In this document: in pieces, positions 44,588 to 54,612 of the stretch | How the letters are laid out: each line of letters starts with the position of its first letter | Numbering within the stretch: position 1 is the stretch's first letter | DNA from: Glandiceps talaboti | Lineage: Eukaryota > Hemichordata > Enteropneusta > Spengelidae | Direction: 5' to 3' | Assembly: GCF_964340395.1 (NCBI RefSeq) | Contig: NC_135566.1 | Span: forward strand, 2,239,501-2,303,500 | DNA length: 64,000 nt | Position numbers and translations under genes: made by a program | Notes under the pieces: model-generated | What the model was told of the DNA's origin: nothing | The model's database searches: none | What the model saw: only the letters and a program-made list of their open reading frames with translations

Positions 44588-45230
44588 GATGTATTCTGTA
44601 GAAATGTATAGAGTGAAAATTCAAACCATTTTGGTACAGCACTGTGGCATGTTTTATTTTCAAGCAATTGATCTTTTGGTAGTTTTTCACCACTCAATGT
44701 ACATTATAATACACAATATATTTCTACTAACATTTTATTTCAGGTGACAATACATCTGAGAAGAGAAATCCAACCAAACCATGATGTCACTGCAGCTGCA
44801 AAATGTTGATAATTTTGAACAAATCAAACATACCAACATATTATCACAGGATCCTAGAAAAATCTTCAAAATATTGACTTCATATAAAATGTAATGATAA
44901 AATAACTGTAAAGAAAAATCCTGCACGAAATTATGAGAAATGTAGCACTATATGATACAAAACTGAATACGAATATTTAGACAAGTATATCCTAATAATA
45001 ACAAAATAATAGTGCAGACAAATATGTAAAAATGAGAAATATGGTGTCAGTTGTTTTTCAGTTCTTGATGGCCACTGTATCACAAATCAATGTAATAATA
45101 TCTACTCCCACTTTCACCTTCCTATGGTATTATAATTCCACCCCATCCCCAACCCCCCTAGGTTGAACTATCCCTAGTACGCCACTGGAAATCCAGCCTT
45201 CGGTTTGCTAAGATAGGCACAAATCTGTTG

Positions 45231-45450
45231 TTAGTTCAAACATTCAAAATTGCCACTACTTTTCCCAATTTTTTTTTATATTACCGGCGCTAGTATAATT
45301 ATGTTATTCTCCAATATTTTTCTTCATTCAGCCGGAAAATACTTGTTACCTAAGGTCGTCTCTATGAGTCGCTAGACAAGTAGTGACAAAGCTCTGTTAG
45401 GTCACTCATATTTTCCTTGGCAGAACGAATAAAATTATTGGGGAATAACA
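45231..45450. mobile_element. MITE family 3, copy near the COMMD7 3' end
   Basis: 'caaacattcaaaattgccac', 'tattctccaatatttttctt' and 'cattcagccggaaaatac' precede a palindromic core ('acctaaggtcg' ... 'tgttaggtcac') and the mirrored 'ttattggggaataac'. It is related to 60236-60650 and, inverted, to 16475-16800. It ends about 75 bp beyond the COMMD7 stop, so it may lie in the COMMD7 3' UTR. Confidence 0.7.
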
Positions 45451-45523
45451 TCTAAATATATATCAAATATAAGTATTCTAAATATATGAATACAAGGTTA
45501 CATCATCTGATAAACATGTTTCG

Positions 45524-47443
45524 TTAACTTTGACTGAAGCAATCCAGACTGGACTTGGCCTTCTCCATCTCATGAAGGAATGAGTAAAACTGTGGTACGG
45601 TCAGTTCTGAAACAAAAGTGATACATTAGAGATGCACCAAGGATATAAATGTCAAATTTCTGTCTGATTTGAGATGCAATGCAATAAGTATGGTATGATT
45701 AATATGTTTTGGTTTTTTTATGATGACATTTGCTAACATATGAATTTTTTTGAATGATCTGGACATATACTATGGTGCAGTCATTTTGATTTTGAATTCT
45801 ATCCACCCTATAGACACCCTATATTACATCCCTACCAAATATCATGACAATCAACTAAGTGGTTGTTGACTCAACTTGTTTAACCTCCACCCACTACCAC
45901 ATAGACATACACTTCATCTAATTTGATTAATATCTGCTTGTAGTGAACTCGGCTCAATTTCTTTATTTACCTCTATTACCTTTGTTTAGTGCTCTTTGTT
46001 TTCAATTATGTTGCACCAGGAGTGATTGCTTCCAACGACAATCACTCTCGGAACAACAAAATAAAAAACAAAGAGCACTAAATGAAGGAAATAAAGGTAA
46101 ATAAGAAACCGAGCTGTATTCACCACTGTCAATGTGACATCAGATTTTAATCAGATTGACACTTCACCATACTTACAGCACTACAGTAACTGAAGATCAC
46201 TTAAGTTGTGCTATGCTAACAAATATGCACAGATAAACTTTTACACAACATACTAAAACACAGATCATTGCTGCCAATAATTGATAACATGACAAACTTA
46301 CCCATGTAGACATTTTCAGTCCTATTTCCTTTATTGACAACCAATTTTAACTACAGAGAAAACAGTGCCACATTGTCAAAATATAATGGAATCAGCCAAA
46401 AATAAACCCCATGGAGCAGTCATTACAAGTAATCATTTTCTTACCCTCATCACTAGCAGAGATACTGGTAATAAGAAATGATAGTTACATAGGTATTCCA
46501 ATCACTAGCTGCAACCCTTACAGTGGCTTCATATCAGCCAATCAGCAGAACCCTTACATGGGCATCAAAGCAGTCAACCAGTGGAACTGTCTAAGGGCTT
46601 CACATTAGCCAATCAGTGTAACCCTTACACAGGGGCTTCACATCAGCCAATCAGTGGGAACTCTGTTTGTTTGTTTGTTTGTTTGTTTGAGTACTTACCT
46701 GTAAGAATGTATTTCCAGCTTTGTTAACTTCACTGCTTGCAGCTGTCACTGTAGAAAAAGAAAAATTATCTGGTTTTAATAGGTAATACACAAATGAATT
46801 TATTAAAACCCCAGTGGCTGTTATCAGGTAGACAGCCAATACAAATTTGATAACTGTGAAATGTTGATAGGGTTTGATAACTAGGGCTGATTATACAGGG
46901 AGTATAAACATAAAAAAATTGAAATTTGAAACAAAAATTGTGTCAACTAGCAAAGAGACCTTTAAAATGACATAAATTAATAAGCCGAAAGTCACTAACA
47001 TTGTAAGAACATAACCACCACCCCCAACCCTATTGGTTTATTGGTTTTGTGTAATAAAAAGAGGCAAATTATGAAAAAAGGGTCAAAGCTTACCTCCAAA
47101 TTTCCATTCCATATCAACAAGTTGGTTTATCATTAAACTTTGTCCTAAAGCTGTCCTAGACAGGGCTACAAGGTTAGTCTTCCACTGTTGACATAAAATA
47201 GACCCTGTCACATTAGTACCTCTAAATTAGGATAGAAAGTACCAATATACGTGGTTTATAGTGTTATATAAAATAGAACTTTGAATTTGGTACATATAGA
47301 TTTGAAGGTAGATTATATAGATATAGTTTCTATTGCTGACATAAAATAGAGATTAATTAGTCGGTTGCAGTTGCTAGCATTACGAGTGGTTAGTGAGACA
47401 GTGAAGCTAAATCACAGATCGTGATGTAAGCAGGTAAATATTT

Positions 47444-47480
<37 letters not shown>

Positions 47481-48538
47481 CACACACACACTACTACCTA
47501 ACTACTGACTGGTTAGATTAGTGTTTGTATGTTATGGCACTAAGCTGATAATACCATACCACATTGAATTGAAAACTATCTAACTTAGGGAGTAGTTTAT
47601 AGCGTACTTAAATGAAAACTATCTAACTTAGGGAGTACCTTATAGAGTACTTTCCATGACTTGCTTTCTAAAATCGACATTACTCTACCCCAAAAATGTA
47701 GGCTTTAGGCCAAAAATAAAAAAAATTGTTTCTGGTCAGCATGTGCATCACTTTAATACCCTTGCGTCGGTCTTTTTTTTTCCGTGTTTGTCCATTCCGT
47801 GCAGTCTGCAGATCCAGGGGAAAACACAAAAATAACCCTCCCTACTTCAGTGAAGGCAACTGCAGAGCCAATCATGAATAAGTAAATGACATCTGCCCCC
47901 ACATACACACTTGTTCTAAATTACAAATAAAAAGAACAGTAACTGCCATAAATAGTAGATTGAGTGACAGGTTTGTTGAGAATAACCAAAAAAAAGAAGA
48001 AAATTTCATGTCATTGCACCACGTTTGACAAAATGTCCTAACCAGAAACTCTTTTTTTTGGCCTTACAGTTATGAATTGTATTAATAGAGGCAGATACAA
48101 CATTAGAAGGTTGGCATGCATGGACAAGTATTTCATGTTTAAATTTACAACTAGATACTGTGCCATGTACACAAATATGGAAGAATAGCAATACTCACTT
48201 GATTTGTAAAATAAGCTGACTTTTCCTCTGATAGTCCTGCAACAGAAGTATTTTTAATTCTGTATAAATAAAACTTACAAAGTCCAAACACATCTCTGTT
48301 CAATTATATATCAGATGTTCTCTTTGTTGTGTTCAGTTAGAAACTTGTACTCAGGAAAATGATCACACCATGACATGGTCTGATTTTATGTACTACTCAC
48401 CTAAATTGATGAAGTCTTCATTTAATTGTGTTGGTGTTAGATTTCTCTTGATTGCACCTAGAAAATAAAGTAGGACAATGGTACATACTATAAACAATCA
48501 CATAAACAAACTACCATACTATGTTAAATAAATTACAT

Positions 48539-48595
<57 letters not shown>

Positions 48596-49232
48596 TACAT
48601 ACATACACAATACATACATACATACATACATACACACATACATACATACATACATACATACACACATACATGCATATGACAAACACATGTACACATACAT
48701 ACATACATACCTACATACATACATACATACCTACATACATACATACATACCTACATACATACATACATGCATTCATATACATACATACATACATAAATAC
48801 ACATACATACATACACACACACATACATACATACATACATACATACATACATACATACATACATACATACATACATACATACATACATACATGTAAACTT
48901 ACTTCAATATATATAATCACTGTGACATACTTACTGTAAGGAATACTAAGTAGATCTTTGATAATATTCCGTAAAGCTGCAGCACTCACTCCATGATCTC
49001 CAGCAAATTCATCTAACTGACTTAACAACTTCGCTGACTGAAAATGTGAATAGTCAAAAATTTTATATATACTAAGCCTTCATAGATTTACATTGTGTCA
49101 TTATTTCTGAGGGATTTCATCTATACATTGGACTATTTATAACAATGTACCGACAAATAAAGTAATGTATGTATGTATGTATGTATGTATGTATGTATGT
49201 ATGTATGCATGGTGTGTGCGTGTGCATGCATG

Positions 49233-49264
<32 letters not shown>

Positions 49265-50156
49265 GCATGCATGGTGTGTGTGTGTGTGTGTGTGTGTGGG
49301 GGGAATATATGTAAGCATATATTCAGTTTACTTTACCTTACTTGGTTCCTTTAAAAACTCTATTACAATTCCAACCAATTGTTTGAATTGCTGCAAAATA
49401 TAATAATAAAATTAGTTACTACGCACATTCATGATAATGGCAATGTATTGTGATATATACCATAAATAACCATAGTTGGTAGAGGGTCTATGAAATAACT
49501 GATAAACACATTACTGGGGCGGGGGGGGGTCCTTTAATATTGGAAATTCCATCGAGACAGTTAAAAGTACGATTTAAAGCATAGGAAATGAAATCTACAT
49601 AATATATATATATTTCTTGATAGTCCTGCTTACAGACGGTGCACGAGTCTATATTACTGACTTGACTCGGGGGGGGGGGGGACAATTGTCAGAATCGAGT
49701 TCCGGATACTCCGTATGCAAGCAGGACTAATTTCTTGATGGATGGGATTTCTGAAAGTTGAAAACAGTTAGCTCTTCTAGTCAACGATTTGAGTACTTTA
49801 TGTCTGGGAGTACCTGTCATTTCTCAAACCCACTGACAACAACATGGTGGTTTGTCAAATGTTTGTAAGTAAATTCGGAAATAATTAATAAAATCATGAA
49901 TGCTATTCTTAGAAATACGTGTAATGATGCCGAAGTTAAAAAGGCGTGTGGCCATCGTGGTGCACTGGTATTACAATACGTATAAATCGGTGATTATCTG
50001 GGAAATTATTCGTACCTCGTCTATAGTGTGATGTATAGGAACATAACCATCGTAAACAAGTTAACATACCTCGTCTGCGAACTTATTCAGTGTCTGAATA
50101 CCTGAAAACAAAGAATCGGGAGGCGTTTCTGACGTGAAGTGAAAAGAGGTAGCCAT
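45524..50156 (-). CDS. COMMD7: COMM domain-containing protein 7
   Basis: Complete nine-exon gene, 203 residues (human COMMD7 has 200). COMMD proteins form the hetero-decameric part of the Commander complex, which with the CCC and Retriever parts recycles endosomal cargo; COMMD7 is also linked to NF-kappaB control. Exons (minus): 50156-50070, 49390-49337, 49037-48935, 48457-48401, 48236-48199, 47184-47094, 46748-46699, 46350-46302, 45606-45524. All borders are AG/GT and phases close. The ATG at 50156 opens MATSFHFTSETPPDSLFSG. Family marks are LNKFADEQFKQLVGIVIEFL, EFAGDHGVSAAALRNIIKDL, GLSEEKSAYF, the COMM start LMINQLVDMEWKFG, and PQFYSFLHEMEK near the end. The N-terminal helical domain covers about 20-125 and the COMM domain about 130-200. 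It runs convergent to SGSM and in tandem with the CCDC17-like gene. Confidence 0.95.
45918..46158. mobile_element. MITE family 6 with 9-bp target duplication, copy 2
   Basis: Lies in the last COMMD7 intron. The ends read 'aatttgattaatatctg' (left) and 'aatctgattaaaatctgatg' on the other strand (right). Inside, a long inverted repeat ('cggctcaatttctttattta', 'gtttagtgctctttgttttc' mirrored by 'gaaaccgag', 'caaagagcactaaatgaagg') makes the whole element nearly palindromic. Flanking direct repeats are 'acacttcat' (45909-45917) and 'acacttcac' (46159-46167). The spacing and ends match copy 1 at 39875-40005. Confidence 0.75.
46490..46690. repeat. Degenerate 40-bp repeat followed by (GTTT)n
   Basis: 'aatcagcagaacccttacat' / 'aatcagtgtaacccttacac' with 'ggcttcacatcagcc' recurs about four times, then a (TTTG) run at 46666-46688. 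It abuts the COMMD7 donor at 46698. Confidence 0.7.
47441..47492. repeat. (AAC)n then (CA)n microsatellite
   Basis: About 13 AAC triplets followed by a short CA run, inside a COMMD7 intron. Confidence 0.9.
47705..48066. mobile_element. MITE family 1, copy 2
   Basis: Begins 'ttaggccaaaaataaaaaaa' + 'attgtttctggtcag' and ends '...aaccagaaactc' followed by 'ttttttttggcctta'. The interior aligns with 6973-7339 over most of its length, including the 'ctacttcagtgaaggcaact' and 'cagtaactgccataaatagt' blocks. It sits in the COMMD7 intron between 47184 and 48199. Confidence 0.78.
48540..48893. repeat. (CATA)n / (CA)n microsatellite
   Basis: About 350 bp of CATA with CA and CCTA variants, inside a COMMD7 intron, ending 40 bp from exon 48935-49037. 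A spurious minus-strand open frame joins it to that exon. Confidence 0.92.
49165..49300. repeat. (TATG)n / (TG)n microsatellite with a duplicated 'gcatgcatggtgtg' spacer
   Basis: TATG repeats followed by TG repeats, interrupted three times by 'gcatggtgtg'. It lies 37 bp from the COMMD7 exon at 49337. Confidence 0.9.
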
Positions 50157-50239
50157 GATCAGAGCTATGATGTATGTTGCATTGTGGGTACTCTAATGAC
50201 GTCATAGGGCTTCCCCGGATTTCTTGACTCACTCATGTC
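50157..50239 (-). promoter_or_regulatory. COMMD7: COMMD7 promoter region with palindromic CRE
   Basis: The full palindrome TGACGTCA lies at 50197-50204, 41 bp upstream of the COMMD7 start codon. This is the consensus CREB/ATF site, commonly found near housekeeping start sites. No TATA box is evident close by, as expected for such a gene. That the site is used is inference. Confidence 0.5.
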
Positions 50240-50450
50240 GCCGGTGAACACACGCACTTGGTTCCCGAGATATGTATATCAGAACGTTTCTCTTAGAATG
50301 CAATAAAATGTCGAGAATATCGTTAATATTTACGTATACAAAAGGGGTAAAATTACACTTGTTTCTGTGAGTGTTATCTTTCGCGATCACAGAGACATTC
50401 TGACAGTGATACATATCTCGGGAACCAAGTCAAGTGCCTGTGTGTCGGAA
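50240..50450. mobile_element. About 200-bp inverted-repeat element upstream of COMMD7
   Basis: Left arm 'cgcacttggttcccgagata' + 'tgtatatcagaac' is mirrored on the opposite strand at the right by 'ggcacttgacttggttcccg' + 'agatatgtat' and 'tcagaatg'. Arms are about 50 bp with gaps. The middle is unique. It fits a MITE but no second copy or target duplication was identified. Confidence 0.6.
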
Positions 50451-50837
50451 TGTCGATGTAGTATCAGTTATCTCATCACGGGGATGTCATCTCACATCAC
50501 AGCCCTTACTCAAAAAAGCCTAGCCTATATGACACTCGAGATCTCTTCCCGTTTAGAGTTGGACAAGTTTTTTCCCACTAGTATAGGACATTGAGACATA
50601 ATTTCATAAAGGTTTAAAGTTACCTTACTCTTACTCTTAATATTGCGTTACACATCGTAGTATAGCTCTGTTTAGCTTCCATATTTTGTATTTGGACATT
50701 GAATTTAAAGACACAAACGGGTTAATATGACGTATTTGAGCAAAACATCCGTGTCGTGTAGTGGGCATCGTATTTTCTTAAGCAATTGATGAAGATAAAA
50801 ATCTATAATAATATGGTACTGTATAATGACAAGTTCA

Positions 50838-51154
50838 ATGTCGTGTGATTGATAAAGGACTCGCCTCCCAACTCTACACCCTATACTGATGCAGGTTTGA
50901 ATACCCGTAGTGGTGTTTGCTATTTTTTGTGGACTCCAGTTGACGAAAAAATAAATATAACATATTACCTTATACAAGCACAAGTTCACAAGTGGTGTAG
51001 TGGGTAAGGTGATCGCCTCCTAACCCTATGCCTAACCGTATGCATTTGGGTGTATATGTTTTTTTTCCCTTGATGGCAGATAAAGAAATAAATAAAAGAA
51101 ATCACCGAACATAACTACAAATTCCCGAGTGGTCCAGTGGGTAAAGTGCTCGAC

Positions 51155-51185
<31 letters not shown>

Positions 51186-51341
51186 TAGTGTAGTGGATAA
51201 GGTGATCGCCTCCTAACCCTATGCGTTTGGGTGTATATGTTTTTGTTATCTTTTCTTGATGGCAGATAAAGAAATAAATAAAAAAATCACCGAACATAAC
51301 TGCAATTTACCGAGTGGTCCAGTGGGTAAAGTGCTCGCCTT

Positions 51342-51345
<4 letters not shown>
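50838..51345. repeat. Cluster of tRNA-like SINE fragments
   Basis: Several head-to-tail fragments look like tRNA A-box parts: 'gtgtagtgggtaaggtgatc' + 'gcctcctaaccc' at about 50994 and 51186, and 'gagtggtccagtgggtaaag' + 'tgctcg' at about 51128 and 51310. One at 50838-50910 also has a B box (ggtttgaatacc, 50894-50905). Two share a downstream part with 'gatggcagataaagaaataa'. I read this as nested or duplicated SINE remains, not functional tRNA genes. Confidence 0.6.
51157..51186. repeat. (GA)n microsatellite
   Basis: About 14 GA dinucleotides interrupt a tRNA-like fragment. Confidence 0.9.
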
Positions 51346-51382
<37 letters not shown>

Positions 51383-51427
51383 TGAGTGAGTGAGTGAGTG
51401 AGTGAGTGAGTGAGTGAGTGAGTGAGT
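51340..51427. repeat. (CA)n-(GA)n-(GTGA)n compound microsatellite
   Basis: Three simple repeats follow each other directly. A smaller (GTGA)/(GTTA) tract lies at 51602-51652. Confidence 0.9.
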
Positions 51428-51620
51428 CATCTAGGTTAAATAAAGCCATAGAAAAGTCTACATTGAGTTTATTGAAGAGACTTGTCCAGAAATAGTCTCT
51501 AGCAGTGGAAGTATGGCGACATGACGTTGTTAGATGAATGAGACGGTTATCAGCAACATCTTCACATTTGGAGCATTTTATATTGCATGGAGTGGCAAGA
51601 ACTGAGTGAGTGAGTGAGTG

Positions 51621-51653
<33 letters not shown>

Positions 51654-51776
51654 ATAATTTTCATCATTAGTCAATCGTGTTGCCAGGTTATGAAGTGGGT
51701 ATGGTAGGATATGCCCAGTACATGAAATGAGCATCTTTTATAGGACACACACAGAAAAGAATAACAATCAAACAAC

Positions 51777-51782
51777 TTTATT
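51777..51782 (-). terminator. Poly(A) signal AATAAA of the CCDC17-like gene
   Basis: On the minus strand AATAAA starts 46 nt after the predicted stop codon of the downstream-most exon, followed by TG-rich sequence. Its position supports the short terminal exon at 51828-51902. Confidence 0.55.
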
Positions 51783-51827
51783 ATCATGTATTTACAAAAA
51801 TGCAAGGATTAAAAAGTACTTACATTT

Positions 51828-54612
51828 CTAAGACTCTGTGGGTGGTTGATTTAAAGCAACCATTGAATTGATCATATTATTAATCTTTTTAATAACAGAC
51901 ATCTGACAAAATACTTAATTACTTAGCAAACTGACGCCTCGATTTCACATACCAAATGATGTATAACAACCAACCTAAATCACTATAGAAGGTGTATATA
52001 TTTGAAATGTGTAATTTGTAATGACACACTAGATCCTTTGATCTGACCCTACTAAATTGTACAAAGAAACCAATCTACCTTAGTAATTTATCAATATGTT
52101 GAATTACTTCATTGTTCATAATTTAATGGGTAGCACTGTATCTGTCAACAATTTTGATATATATATATATATACACACAAATTCATTTTCATTACTCTCA
52201 ACGTTGACAATATTTGAACTATAAATATCTAAAAAATAATAGAGTGCTTATTTTCTCTTCAATATAGTTTTCCAGTGCATTTACTTTGAATATATTAATC
52301 AAATTTTGAAAGAGCTATTCAAATTATGTTAATTGTTTGATAGATTTCATCTATCCTTGGCAAAATACTTACTCTCTCAAAACATTCTCTATCAAAGAGA
52401 ACTTTTAAAGTGGACATATGGATGAGGATTGGGTATTTATTTTGGATTTTTAATTTATAAAACAATTTTATCATGGCATCCTACCTGAAAAGTCAATGTG
52501 AAACAACAATGTGAAACAACATTGTCTAAGTCTGTGTTTGTCACTTAATACATTGCAAAAAGCCAAAAATTGTGTACAAATGTTTGATATTGTACGTACA
52601 ATAACATCCATTTGACACATTTATTATGCTTTTGCAATTCATTGAACTACAAACAAGGACTTGGCATATGTTGTGTCACTTTATTATTCAATTTTTATTA
52701 ATTCAAATTAAAGATATAAACAAAGCTCTGTGATACAAATTATAAACAGGATATTTGGTGATTATCAAATCAAGCAGAACATTTGATGAAATACATGTAT
52801 CTTGTTGTCCATTTCACAATATTCTGATAGAATCTGATACATTCTAATACTTGTGTGTGATACACCTGAAGATATGTGTTGGTCTGGACTATTCATACCT
52901 ATAGGTCCCTCAGTAGTGGGTGTCACAAGCCATATAACGCCAGAGTTGAAAAATGATTTTAAGCTGCATTGCCCAAAATAAAGTGTACATGAATACAAAG
53001 AGGGATTTCAAATATATATATATATATAATAATGAAAAACCAAAACTTGAATAAAGTCTACATGTCATATAAAAAAGAAGGGTGGGGGAGGGGGGAGAAA
53101 TATAAAATTGTACAAGCAAACTAAGAGGTGGGTCAAACCTCTCCAAGTGTTATTATGCAAGTACCATCTGCAATATTACTGATGAGTAAACATACTGAAT
53201 ATGGCATATTTTGGTTTGATTATTCACAATTATCTTCAATCAAAGAAACAATGCATTTTTAATTTAAAGGCCCAGTTAGATATTACTAATGTAAGAACAT
53301 GGGACAGAAACACTGGCCTTTAAGTCGGTGTTTTATCACTCTTTTTCTTCTATATTTATCTACATAAAAATCAAATGTTAAACATCATTGCCATTGTCAT
53401 TTTGTTGTGCATAATGTTTTGTTCACTTTACATATTACATTATTTTGAGTTTTTAAATCTAATCATTGTCTATTCTTACATCACACATCTACAGCTTCTT
53501 TATAAAACTAAACATTGTACAAAGTGAAGGTTTTCAAATATATATATTTTGCTATATCTTCTCATATCAACAAACAGGTTTTTTGATAGATTTCAAACTA
53601 TGCTCCTGTACATTGAATTGTCATGATTATTTTCTCCCTCTGGGAATATTACAGACAATATGTTGGAATTTTCTCCCTCTAGGAATATTACAAACATTAT
53701 GTTGGAATTCTCTCCCTCTAGGAATATTACAGACAAGCATCATATCTGGAAACGTTGAAGTTGAGTGAGTGAGCTTACATACAGTCTAGAAGGTGGGATG
53801 ACTCTTTCAGCAGCATTGAACACACAGAAACAACATGCTTGGAGACTTATTTTATTGATTGATTTCAATCCTGTTCTTGGAGCAAGTAAGGTGTTCATTT
53901 TCACACATACTTTGTGTACTTTTACTAGTGTTTTTACAGTGGTCCATATCCAGCATTCATTAATGCACTCTCCTACAGATACAATAACATGTTATGATGT
54001 TTTAGATTTCATAGATACAATGCTTTAAAATCATACAATTAATGACATCATTGAAATTTTCAGGGCCGCCATTCAGTATATCCTGCCCAGTGCGAGTGTT
54101 TAATTCAGGAAGTTATGTTTTTTGTTGTTTTCCATATGTCTCTGTGTTATTGGTTTCTTCTCATCAGATGTACAGCCATTACAGATAGGAAGAACAGTTT
54201 TATATTGTCTTTTTTAGTTGATGTCAGTTTCTGCATCCACTATTTTTCATGAGAATTCACAATTTTCACAACTTTATTATTATTTCTCAAATATGTAACA
54301 AAAGTTTAGGGTTGGCAGTGAAAAACTAGGTGGGGTCGGGTACTAACCGGAACCAATTAATTTTTTTAGGTCTAATATATGTACATTAAAGTCTTGTTTG
54401 CATATACTTACCATCAATTCATAGAATGTTTTAGACATTGCATCATGGAAGTTTTCTTCTTCTCTCTTGTAAGCTTCACTACCTGGACCTTGTTTTTGTG
54501 CTTCAGCATCCATTGTTTTCAAGACCAGTTCAGACATTAACTTTCCTTTCTTGTTGTTTGCTGTCTTTGTAAATTTATCTGGTTTATCAACTGAAAGGTA
54601 TTCATCGATCCT
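51828..54612 (-). CDS. CCDC17: CCDC17-like last two exons
   Basis: Exon 54612-54412 (67 codons, phase 0 at both ends) encodes a charged helical segment with [20 protein letters not shown] and ends FYELM. The proposed terminal exon 51902-51828 (24 codons plus TAG) follows a 2.5-kb intron. It has an acceptor 'attttgtcag', continues in frame as [20 protein letters not shown] and stops 46 nt before AATAAA. The terminal exon is inferred from splice site, phase and poly(A) signal only. If it is wrong, the protein would end elsewhere in 51.8-54.4 kb. Confidence 0.55.
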
